From assembly GCA_021107685.1 (NCBI GenBank), contig JAIOSH010000351.1, positions 1 to 6,220 of the forward strand: DNA of 6,220 nucleotides. The letters run 5' to 3'. The stretch comes from Bacteroidales bacterium (GTDB lineage Bacteria > Bacteroidota > Bacteroidia > Bacteroidales > SMBSF39). Shown in pieces: positions 1 through 5,780 of the stretch. A program made the translations under genes and the position numbers. Within the stretch, counting starts at the first letter, position 1. Each line of letters starts with the position of its first letter. Under the pieces are notes generated by a model. The model had not been told where the DNA came from. It saw only the letters and a program-made list of their open reading frames with translations, and did no database searches.

Positions 1-63
1 AAAAGAGGAAAAGGAGATTTTACCTTTACCGCTTCATTGAATTATTTAACCAAAAATTATTAA
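1..63 (+). CDS. 3' end of a + strand gene, possibly a beta-barrel protein (partial)
   Basis: Frame 1 is open from the window edge to a TAA at 61-63 and gives 20 residues, including GDFTFTASLNYLTKNY. The alternation of polar and hydrophobic or aromatic residues and the aromatic C-terminal residue resemble the last strand of an outer-membrane beta-barrel. The stretch is too short for a family assignment. The minus strand has stop codons throughout this stretch, so a coding region is more plausible on the + strand. A weak hairpin 33 bases further on could end its transcript. The gene converges on the broken barrel-like gene at 149-653. It could also be a chance open stretch. Confidence 0.4.
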   Translation, partial: KRGKGDFTFTASLNYLTKNY

Positions 64-95
64 AAGTCCAACTCTCACCCCAATACTAAAAACGG

Positions 96-127
96 CTCCC
101 ATTTACTGAATGGAGGTTTATTGTTTT
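96..127 (+). terminator. weak candidate intrinsic terminator
   Basis: A seven-pair stem with one bulged C (arms 96-103 and 109-115, loop TACTG) is followed by GTTTATTGTTTT. It lies between the stop of the + strand gene at 63 and the convergent gene ending at 149. The stem is short and the T tract is interrupted, so this is only suggestive. Confidence 0.25.
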
Positions 128-148
128 GCAATCACGTTCAGTGTCAAT

Positions 149-653
149 TTAGAATGAGAAACCAAGAGAAATCCCAAACCTTACATTTGCGAAATTAAAT
201 GATACCGAAGCATCTTTAATCCCGCTTTTGTCAAATTCCACATCATGATTGACCTCAAACCTATCAACAATATTTTGTAGAGACCCTTCGAGCTTGGTTA
301 GAAATTTTTCGGAAATATTTTCATCAAAATCATATTTCATCCTAATCCATGAGTATCTGGTCCCTATCATCATAAAATCAATAACAAAACGTTTCTTAAT
401 CAATAACTGATACCCTATCAAAAAGCCCGCTCCATATTCGTTGAACCTTGCATCAGCATTAAAATAATATACATCATCTTTATTTGGATAATTTGGGTAA
501 TAAGTAAAATCCAATCCTGAATTAAAATACATGTAACGCAAGTATATACTGGTAATCCCAAGCAGGATTTTTTGAAACCTTTGAATATTTTTGAGCATAT
601 ACGCCTATGCTTATCAATAAGAATGCTGTTAAAAGTAAAATTGCATTTTTCAT
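149..653 (-). pseudogene. frameshifted secreted / outer-membrane barrel-like protein
   Basis: The ATG at 653 opens a frame that starts MKNAILLLTAFLLISIG and continues VYAQ. This is a classic signal peptide with cleavage expected after Ala20. That frame stops at 522-524 after 43 codons. A second frame, open from about 604 down to the TAA at 149-151, carries the rest: aromatic, alternating strands (YMYFNSGLDFTYYPNYPN) and a C-terminal FGISLGFSF ending in Phe, as in many outer-membrane barrels. The two frames overlap at 525-604. Adding one TA to the TATATA at 543-548 gives a continuous 168-residue protein reading DYQYIYLRYMYFNSG across the join. I cannot name the family. The break may be a real mutation, a slippage site or an assembly error. 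No TAnnTTTG box was found just upstream. Confidence 0.7.
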
Positions 654-774
654 GGCTCATTGTTTTAGTTCATACTCTATAAAAAGTTGTTTTAATTTTC
701 ACTATTCATATCACCACAAATCACTCAATAAAATTAGATAAAAAATAAATTGTTAAACCACAACAATATAACAA

Positions 775-795
775 TCCCGAGTAAACAGCGATTTT
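775..795 (+). repeat. inverted repeat copy A (flipped 8-bp core)
   Basis: Reads TCCC, then GAGTAAAC (779-786), then AGCGATTTT. Its reverse complement is AAAATCGCT + GTTTACTC + GGGA. The 13 flanking bases match copy B at 1062-1082 exactly, but the 8-bp core is in the opposite orientation. The two copies enclose about 270 bp that includes the large palindrome. Confidence 0.5.
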
Positions 796-882
796 CTATT
801 GATTGTTAAAAAATTGTTATTCAACATGATATATAAATTATTACTAAAATAAATTATGGCGGAGATTTTACTCTTTGTGTTT

Positions 883-944
883 CTTTGAGTCTTTGTGCCT
901 TGGTGGCAGGATATTCTTTGCCACGAAGACACAAAGACTCAAAG
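883..944. repeat. large imperfect palindrome (26-bp arms, 10-nt loop)
   Basis: The left arm at 883-908 (CTTTGAGTCTTTGTG, then CCTTGGTGGCA) pairs with the right arm at 919-944 at 24 of 26 positions. The loop is GGATATTCTT (909-918). Partial pairing continues outward to about 872 and 955 (CTCTTTGTG against CACTAAG). The text (CTTTGTGTCTT, CGTGGC) resembles dispersed palindromic repeats I know from intergenic regions of Bacteroidota and some other environmental bacteria. That recollection is unverified here. There is no T tract after either arm, and the nearest gene ends are more than 200 bp away, so a simple terminator role is unlikely. A MITE- or REP-like mobile palindrome is the better reading. 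Confidence 0.75.
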
Positions 945-1061
945 GTTCACTAAGAAAACATAAAAAAGACTAAGCGTCATATTTTATATTAGTATTTACG
1001 TCTTTTAATAGAATGATTATTAATTTATTACAATATTTTTACTAAATTTAATTACCCGTAA

Positions 1062-1082
1062 AAAATCGCTGAGTAAACGGGA
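1062..1082 (+). repeat. inverted repeat copy B (flipped 8-bp core)
   Basis: Reads AAAATCGCT, then GAGTAAAC (1071-1078), then GGGA. It is the inverted partner of 775-795 in its flanks, while the core GAGTAAAC keeps the same orientation on the + strand as in copy A. It is also framed by CCCGT (1055-1059) and ACGGG (1077-1081), which could form a small stem. Confidence 0.5.
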
Positions 1083-1199
1083 CAAGTTATAGCAATTTAA
1101 CAATTTTTCAAATAATTTAAGTACCCCTTTATACATTTCATTACAGGGTAAACTTGTGAATCTCTTTTGACCATCGCCGGTTTTCGCGAGTTCTGAAAG

Positions 1200-1829
1200 T
1201 CAAGATAATATATTCATATTTTCTTTATCTTCTTCATCTTCCCATTCATATTTTTTTCGTTGGGGACCAAATTTACGATAATATATTGAAAGGATTAAGC
1301 CGGCTATTAATCCCATAAGATGAGATTCCCATGAAATATTTCTTTTTGGGAAAAAATCGGGAAAAACTCCCCAAACCATACTGCCATACAAAAATGCAAC
1401 TAATAGAGTTATTGCCATTAATTTAGTATCTCTTCTGATTATACCGCTAAAAAAAAGAAAAGATGCCAAGCCATATACTAAGCCACTCGCTCCTATATGA
1501 TAAGCTTCACGAGCGCCAAACCAAACCCAGATACCGGTTAATAAATAAATAAGAAAAAATATTTTATATGCAATTTTTTTATAAAAATAAAATAAACTTG
1601 CACTTAATACTAATATTGGAACAGAATTGGCAAATAAGTGCTTAAAATCCGCATGAATTAATGGAGAAGTTATTATACCTGTTAATCCATGTACGCTTAA
1701 AGGGTAAATCCCGAATTTGCTAAAATCTATATTAAAAACAACTTCAACAATTTTTACCAACCATGTTAATAAAAGAAATAAAACAGGGAAAATAAGGCTA
1801 TGTAATAATTTTCTTTTTTCTGCACCCAT
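1200..1829 (-). CDS. rhomboid family intramembrane serine protease
   Basis: A 209-residue polytopic membrane protein with the full rhomboid signature. H59, H64 and N68 (HADFKHLFAN) have the spacing of E. coli GlpG H145/H150/N154. The catalytic serine is S115 in GASG and the catalytic histidine is H170 in SWESHLMG. I place about six membrane segments near residues 10-31, 64-83, 88-104, 113-131, 136-155 and 167-183, followed by an acidic cytoplasmic tail (YEWEDEEDKEN). The protein should cut single-pass membrane substrates within the bilayer; its substrates cannot be inferred. The ATG at 1829 fits the family length and follows an A-rich leader without Shine-Dalgarno, as usual in Bacteroidota. 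The gene diverges from the DUF2809 gene with 64 bp between proposed starts. The minus frame stays open for 59 codons beyond its TGA. Confidence 0.93.
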   Translation of the reverse strand: MGAEKRKLLHSLIFPVLFLLLTWLVKIVEVVFNIDFSKFGIYPLSVHGLTGIITSPLIHADFKHLFANSVPILVLSASLFYFYKKIAYKIFFLIYLLTGIWVWFGAREAYHIGASGLVYGLASFLFFSGIIRRDTKLMAITLLVAFLYGSMVWGVFPDFFPKRNISWESHLMGLIAGLILSIYYRKFGPQRKKYEWEDEEDKENMNILS

Positions 1830-1893
1830 TTTTTTGTAAATATAAAATATTTAATCTATCAAAAGTTATTCCAAAGCTAAAATAAATTTTATT

Positions 1894-2385
1894 TTGCAAG
1901 ATTATAAAAATTTCTTAATATGCAATTTTTTTAATCAAACCTTTATCCAAGTGTTAAAAAGTCTCAACAAAGCAAATAAGATAAATTCATCTAACATTTA
2001 TAAAAAACGTCTCCGGACTTTATTTTCAATAATAATAATTACTCCTATTGGGTTTTACAGCAAATTTTATAATGGTCCTGCTCATAATTGGGTAAATGAT
2101 TCTTTTGGGGGAACTTTATATGAAATCTTCTGGTGCTTGGTTTTTTATTTTTTATTCCCAAAAAGCAAAACATGGTTAATTGCCTTACTGGTGTTAATTA
2201 TCACGTGTATTTTAGAATTTTTACAATTATGGCATCCCCTGTTCCTGGAATATCTTAGAAATAATTTTATTGGCAGAACTATTTTGGGTGTTTCTTTTAA
2301 CTGGTTTGATATTCCCTATTATTTACTTGGTTCTGGAATAGGATGGTTTTGGCTGAAAAAAATTGAAAAATCAACTACATCCTGA
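1894..2385 (+). CDS. DUF2809 family membrane protein (start uncertain, no ATG)
   Basis: The body of the protein, from KKRLRTLF (residue 38) onward, has the DUF2809 pattern: a membrane segment, a loop with NDSFGGTLYEIFW, a third segment, then ILEFLQLWHPLFLEYLR and GVSFNWFDIPYYLLG. Four membrane segments fall near residues 42-57, 73-89, 93-111 and 139-157. The family is VanZ-like in general layout and has no known function. No ATG occurs in the whole frame. The possible starts are TTG at 1894 (163 residues) or GTG at 1951 (144 residues). The conserved part begins later than both, so the N-terminus is unsettled; GTG gives a length closer to the family, by my recollection about 130 residues. Neither has a Shine-Dalgarno sequence. 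The 3' end overlaps citF tail to tail by 11 bp. Confidence 0.8.
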   Translation: MQDYKNFLICNFFNQTFIQVLKSLNKANKINSSNIYKKRLRTLFSIIIITPIGFYSKFYNGPAHNWVNDSFGGTLYEIFWCLVFYFLFPKSKTWLIALLVLIITCILEFLQLWHPLFLEYLRNNFIGRTILGVSFNWFDIPYYLLGSGIGWFWLKKIEKSTTS

Positions 2386-3946
2386 ATTTTTCAACCTTAT
2401 GCACAGCATCAATAATAGTTCCGTCAACCCATTTAATAACAGCAACAATTTCATCACTTAAATTTGGTTTTGCAGGAATACCGCAAATTTTTTCAGCTTC
2501 AGCTTTTAAATCTTCAATAGTTTTTATCGGCAAATCCGAATCTTTCAATTTTTCAATCAAGTCGGTTCTTCGCGGGTTAATAGCAATACCTCTTTCAGTA
2601 ACTATTACATCAATTAATTCACCTGGCCCGCAAATTGTTGTTACTTCATCTTTTATAACAGGAATATGATCGCGGAATAAGGGAATAGGTAGTATAGTAC
2701 ATTTTGAAAACAGGCAATTTTGCCATCCGCCTATACCGTGTAATAAATAACCATCGGAATGTGTAACTACATTAGCATTAAAATTTACATCCACTTCTGT
2801 TGCACCTAAAATTACAACATCTACCATTGTAGAAAAATTTCCTTTACTATGATAATTATAACTCGTAAAAGGGCTTGTATTCACATGATTTGGATTTTCA
2901 CGCATAGAACGAACTCCTTCGAGGTCAAAAGTTTGTCCGTCAAGAATATAATCCACCAAACCTTCTTCAAGCATTTTTACAGGATACTTATTACTTCCTG
3001 CTCTGATAAAACGTGCTTTAATACCACGTTCTCTTAACATATCACCAAAATAATTACCTATTGAAAGTGCTGTTCCGCCGGCGCCTGCCTGATATGAAAA
3101 ACCATCTTTTACAATACCTGCTTCATCACAGAATTTAGCTGTCATTTCGGCAATAAGTAATCTGTCAGGACTTTTTGTAATTCTTGTTGTTCCTGATACA
3201 ATTTTTTCAGGAATACCTACCTTATCTACTATAACAGTATAATCAACATAATTACCATGAATTTGCCATGGAATACATGGAAAAGGAACAAGATTGTCAG
3301 TAACAACAATGACTTTATCAGCATATTGTGAATCAGCCAATGCAAATCCCAACAAACCGCAGGCAGCAGGTCCGTTAACGCCATTAGCATTACCAAAAGC
3401 ATCGGCAGCAGGGGCTGCAATAACAGCAATATCTATTTGGACTTCGCCATCCTGAACTGCTGTATATCGTCCTCCATGAGAACGAAGTACTCCTACACCT
3501 TTCATTTTGCCTTCCGAGCAAAATTTGCCTAAAGCTCCGTTCATACTTCCTTCAATTCTATTGATTGTTCCGTCTTCCAAATATTTAATTATTGGTTCCT
3601 GACATGGAAAAGAAGCAGAAGGATACCATCTCAAATTTTTTATTCCTAATTCATGAGCTATATCAAAAATCTGAACAGCAATAATATCGCCATTTCTAAA
3701 ATGATGGTGCGTTGAAATTGTCATTCCATCTTTTATTCCTGCTTTAATAAGTGCTTCTTTCAAATTAGGCACTAATTTATTCCCGTCAGCAGGATAATTA
3801 GCACATGATGCTATTCGCGGAGCAAATTTTCTTCCATCAGGGATATGTTTACCAACTCCTTTAAAAGGAATATGAGTTTCTCCGTTTATTTCAGTAGGCA
3901 CTAATCTGCCAACTGCATTCTTTACTATATTATCGTATTTTTTCAT
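2375..3946 (-). CDS. citF: citrate lyase alpha subunit, citrate CoA-transferase (EC 2.8.3.10)
   Basis: The 523 residues align along their whole length with CitF as I know it from E. coli (about 510). Shared blocks include TISTHHHFRNGD (77-87), LRSHGGRYTAVQDGE (154-168), FGNANGVNGPAACGLLGFA (184-202), GTTRITKSPDRLLIA (252-266), GFSYQAGAGGTALSI (282-296), DGQTFD (336-341), NPNHV (351-355), DVVILGATEVDVNFNANV (376-393) and VTERGIAINPRR (449-460). It exchanges the acetyl group on the carrier protein for citrate, forming citryl-ACP for CitE to cleave. The carrier and lyase are supplied by the citDE fusion upstream on the same strand. Those genes are separated by an antitoxin and a vapC stub whose stop is 9 bp before this ATG. 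There is no Shine-Dalgarno; transcripts may come from the citDE promoter, the vapB promoter, or both. Confidence 0.96.
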   Translation of the reverse strand: MKKYDNIVKNAVGRLVPTEINGETHIPFKGVGKHIPDGRKFAPRIASCANYPADGNKLVPNLKEALIKAGIKDGMTISTHHHFRNGDIIAVQIFDIAHELGIKNLRWYPSASFPCQEPIIKYLEDGTINRIEGSMNGALGKFCSEGKMKGVGVLRSHGGRYTAVQDGEVQIDIAVIAAPAADAFGNANGVNGPAACGLLGFALADSQYADKVIVVTDNLVPFPCIPWQIHGNYVDYTVIVDKVGIPEKIVSGTTRITKSPDRLLIAEMTAKFCDEAGIVKDGFSYQAGAGGTALSIGNYFGDMLRERGIKARFIRAGSNKYPVKMLEEGLVDYILDGQTFDLEGVRSMRENPNHVNTSPFTSYNYHSKGNFSTMVDVVILGATEVDVNFNANVVTHSDGYLLHGIGGWQNCLFSKCTILPIPLFRDHIPVIKDEVTTICGPGELIDVIVTERGIAINPRRTDLIEKLKDSDLPIKTIEDLKAEAEKICGIPAKPNLSDEIVAVIKWVDGTIIDAVHKVEKFRM

Positions 3947-3955
3947 TGTAATAAC

Positions 3956-4018
3956 TTATATTTTTTTATCTCCATTCAAAAACCAAACAAGTGTATGTGT
4001 ATCAAGAAGTAAATCCAT
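3956..4018 (-). pseudogene. truncated vapC: first 20 codons of a PIN-domain toxin
   Basis: The 20 codons read MDLLLDTHTLVWFLNGDKKI and then TAA. This is the characteristic N-terminus of VapC-type PIN ribonucleases: the LLDTH motif with the first catalytic aspartate (D6) and the following VWFL helix. Full-length VapC has about 125-140 residues, so the other catalytic acids are gone and the product cannot be an active nuclease. Its ATG shares one base with the antitoxin stop (TAATG, at 4018), the usual coupling in vapBC pairs. The stop lies 9 bp before citF, so the 3' deletion ended at the citF leader. No other part of vapC is in the window. It is shorter than most gene finders report. Confidence 0.8.
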
Positions 4019-4221
4019 TACATATAGTCTTTAAAATCTTCAAGTGGTTCATCAAAATCAGGTGACATATAAATTTGCCCTTTTGCACATCCAAATTTTG
4101 GATGCTTTTTCTTTATTTCTTTTTTCCTTTTACTTAATAAAAAATCCACAAAGTCATTTACTTCTGATTTTAGGTCAGTTGGCAAATAACTAATTTTTGT
4201 ATATAATTGAATCTGTTCCAT
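4018..4221 (-). CDS. vapB: VapB-type antitoxin, DUF2281 family (orphan)
   Basis: This 67-residue protein matches the DUF2281 layout. An N-terminal part (residues 1-12) leads into a helix LPTDLKSEVNDFVDFLLSKRK (13-33), then a lysine-rich linker (34-40), and the conserved tail CAKGQIYMSPDFDEPLEDFK DYM (45-67). That tail is the segment known or presumed to bind the PIN toxin in this type of pair. The gene appears complete: start ATG at 4221, no Shine-Dalgarno, and a perfect TAnnTTTG box 15 bases upstream. Its partner toxin is reduced to 20 codons, so it has nothing to neutralise locally. It lies between citDE and citF on the same strand, so it either interrupts the operon or is carried as a passenger. 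It could counter a related VapC elsewhere in the genome, or be decaying. Confidence 0.85.
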   Translation of the reverse strand: MEQIQLYTKISYLPTDLKSEVNDFVDFLLSKRKKEIKKKHPKFGCAKGQIYMSPDFDEPLEDFKDYM

Positions 4222-4236
4222 GATATTATTTTTCTA

Positions 4237-4244
4237 CAAAGATA
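4237..4244 (-). promoter_or_regulatory. -7 promoter element of the vapB / vapC' / citF segment
   Basis: The minus strand reads TATCTTTG, a perfect match to the Bacteroidota -7 element TAnnTTTG, 15 bases before the vapB start. Transcription would begin about ten bases before the ATG. No TTTG is seen at the expected -33 distance. If active, it would give citF a source of transcript separate from citDE. Confidence 0.5.
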
Positions 4245-4419
4245 CAATTCTATTTTGAATACGCCTACAGTTAGAATGGAGTCGATTTTTCAGCTTGCCG
4301 CTAACTATTCATTAAGACATGTTTTTAATCTGTTAAATGTAAGCGTTTTGATAATTTTGCTCATTAAAAATATTTACCAAGAAATTGTTATTATAATACT
4401 GATTAGCTACAAATATTTA

Positions 4420-5634
4420 TCATCCCAACTCTTCTCTCCAATCAGAATTAAGTTTCCCCATAGAAATTGCCAGATCAATGGTTTTTTGTGCTCTTTTCAC
4501 AACAGGTGGATCTATCATTTTTGTACCGAGAGAAACAACACCTAAACCTTTTTCTTTTGCATGTTCAAAAGCATTAACAATTTTTTTAGCTTTATCAATT
4601 TCAACTTCATCAGGTGCAAAATATTCATGAATTACCCTGATCTGGCGTGGATGGATACATCCCATACCATCAAAGCCTAATGACTTGGAAACAAGAACAT
4701 TTTGTTTAAGGGCTTCCATATCTGCAACATCAGAAAATACAGAATCTATGGGTTGAATCCCTGCTGCTCTTGAAGCATTCACTACCTGTGATCTGGCAAA
4801 GAATGACTCCGTCCCTTCATTGGTTCTTTTAGTCCCAAGGTCGGCAGTATAATCCTCAAGACCTATTGCCAAAGCAACAATATTATCGGATGTACTTGCA
4901 ATTTCATAAGCTTTAATCACACCTAAAGCACTTTCGATAATTGGCATTAACCAAATATTTCCTTCAATCCCTTTTTCTTTTTTAATTGCTTTAATCCTTT
5001 CATTTACAGATAAGATTTGATCACTACTTTCGCATTTAGGTATTAAAAGTAAATTTATATTGTGAGGAATAACATAATCCAGATCTTTTAGTCCATCTGG
5101 TATTTGATTTATTCTGACCATTCTCTCTGCTCCGTAAAAATTTAACTGCCGTAAAGCATTTCTTATTAAAAAACGTGCTTCAGGTTTTTTATCAGGAGCT
5201 ACTGAATCTTCAAGGTCGAGAATAATGCCATCAGGTTTGTGAATACCGGCATTTATCATTAAGCTTGGAGAATTTCCAGGCAAATAGAGCCTTGAAAAAC
5301 GATTTTTGTCCTTTGTTGTTTGATATTTATTTTCATCAATTAATTCTTGAAGATATTCTTTATCAGTATCAATTAATTGTTTTATTGCAGCTTCAATTCG
5401 GGCTGCCAATACAAAAGGTAACGCACCTGTATCCTCAATATGAATATTGGCATTCTTTATTTCAAAAAAGTTAAAAATATCTTTAACCTGTCTAATTATA
5501 GCATCTCCGAAAAGAGCCTTTACTTTACTCTCCAATTTAATATTATGTCCGCCTATATCGGTTAGTTCAAGAGTAATATAACAATCGGAACGGATACCTT
5601 TACCTTTATTTCCTGTTGTTGCTGTTTTTCTCAA
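4420..5634 (-). CDS. citDE: citrate lyase CitD-CitE fusion: acyl carrier protein plus citryl-CoA/ACP lyase (EC 4.1.3.34)
   Basis: The 404 residues hold two citrate lyase subunits in one chain. Residues 1-90 are CitD-like: LESKVKALFGDAI (34-46), a helix, then IEDTGALPFVLAARIEAAI (66-84). S16 in RSD aligns with the CitD serine that carries the phosphoribosyl-dephospho-CoA arm. A linker (91-112) leads to CitE: RLYLPGNSP (115-123), ILDLEDSVAPDKKPEAR (138-154), VRIN (173-176), PKCES (199-203), PIIESALG (231-238), GLEDYTADLGTKR (258-270) and GCIHPRQI (325-332). E234 and D261 are the likely Mg2+ ligands by family alignment. It splits citryl-ACP into acetyl-ACP and oxaloacetate. The start is TTG at 5634, chosen because AAGGAGG ends five bases before it and no in-frame ATG precedes the carrier serine. 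citC, citG and citX are not in the window. Confidence 0.93.
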   Translation of the reverse strand: MRKTATTGNKGKGIRSDCYITLELTDIGGHNIKLESKVKALFGDAIIRQVKDIFNFFEIKNANIHIEDTGALPFVLAARIEAAIKQLIDTDKEYLQELIDENKYQTTKDKNRFSRLYLPGNSPSLMINAGIHKPDGIILDLEDSVAPDKKPEARFLIRNALRQLNFYGAERMVRINQIPDGLKDLDYVIPHNINLLLIPKCESSDQILSVNERIKAIKKEKGIEGNIWLMPIIESALGVIKAYEIASTSDNIVALAIGLEDYTADLGTKRTNEGTESFFARSQVVNASRAAGIQPIDSVFSDVADMEALKQNVLVSKSLGFDGMGCIHPRQIRVIHEYFAPDEVEIDKAKKIVNAFEHAKEKGLGVVSLGTKMIDPPVVKRAQKTIDLAISMGKLNSDWREELG

Positions 5635-5639
5635 TTCAT

Positions 5640-5646
5640 CCTCCTT
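5640..5646 (-). promoter_or_regulatory. strong Shine-Dalgarno that decides the citDE TTG start
   Basis: The minus strand reads AAGGAGG, then ATGAA, then TTG. The five-base spacing makes TTG at 5634 the best start. The out-of-frame ATG at 5639 abuts the Shine-Dalgarno and meets TGA after one codon (ATG AAT TGA); that TGA overlaps the TTG. Such a strong Shine-Dalgarno is unusual next to the other genes in this window, none of which has one. Confidence 0.6.
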
Positions 5647-5694
5647 TTTTTAAATATTTTAAATATTGCTTTTTTATTTTTATATTGATGCCCA

Positions 5695-5725
5695 CAAAAT
5701 TAAAATAAAATAGATTGTTAACAAA
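5695..5725 (-). promoter_or_regulatory. citDE promoter, Bacteroidota type
   Basis: On the minus strand the -33 element TTTG (5722-5725) is followed by exactly 19 bases and a perfect -7 element TAATTTTG (5695-5702). Both match the Bacteroidota primary sigma-factor consensus. Transcription should start near 5689, giving a leader of about 55 bases before the TTG. The -33 element overlaps the foot of the upstream terminator. Confidence 0.7.
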
Positions 5726-5763
5726 CAAAAAAAGAGAAGCTAAATAACTTCTCTTTTTTTGTT
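5724..5763 (-). terminator. strong intrinsic terminator after the lipoprotein gene
   Basis: Arms 5724-5739 and 5748-5763 pair perfectly over 16 bases. Each arm contains GAGAAG or CTTCTC next to a run of seven A or T, and the loop is 8 nt. On the minus strand the stem is followed by its own T run, 17 bases after the lipoprotein stop. It should separate that gene from citDE. By symmetry it could also work on the + strand, but no + strand gene leads into it. Confidence 0.85.
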
Positions 5764-5780
5764 CATAATGAATAATCTTT

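Larger units (their letters stand above)
654..1199. other. AT-rich intergenic region carrying palindromic repeats
   Basis: This 546-bp gap lies between the start of the broken barrel-like gene and the end of the rhomboid gene. I see no protein gene with a convincing start or family match. It holds the large palindrome at 883-944, which sits between the inverted copies at 775-795 and 1062-1082. The stretch 1140-1200 is richer in GC than its surroundings and open in all three minus frames. It may be part of a dispersed repeat rather than coding sequence. No tRNA or other structured RNA was recognised. Confidence 0.6.

Noticed and set aside
64..118. Short minus-strand frame reading MGAVFSIGVRVGLLIIFG, possibly a second barrel C-terminus
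   Set aside because: Only 18 codons, no upstream continuation in frame with a gene, and it would overlap the + strand gene end. Probably chance.
418..660. 80-codon minus-strand open frame starting MSHEKCNFTF
   Set aside because: It runs out of frame across the signal peptide of the 653-149 gene and has no coherent composition or motif. The overlapping frame from 653 has a textbook signal peptide.
654..1199. CRISPR array or tandem repeat in the intergenic region
   Set aside because: The repeats are two inverted copies and one palindrome, with no regular direct repeat-spacer pattern and no cas genes in the window.
2849..3037. + strand frame inside citF, and the minus-strand frame at 3229-3429
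   Set aside because: Both are alternative-frame shadows of a strongly supported citF with no independent evidence.
4305..4364. 19-codon minus-strand frame MSKIIKTLTFNRLKTCLNE between citDE and vapB
   Set aside because: No ribosome binding site, promoter or recognisable family; a frame this short is expected by chance.
4207..4545. 112-codon + strand frame opposite the end of citDE and the vapB promoter region
   Set aside because: It covers the antisense of clear citDE coding sequence and the vapB start and has no family features.
5265..5474. 69-codon + strand frame inside citDE
   Set aside because: Antisense shadow of the CitD-CitE linker and start of the CitE domain.
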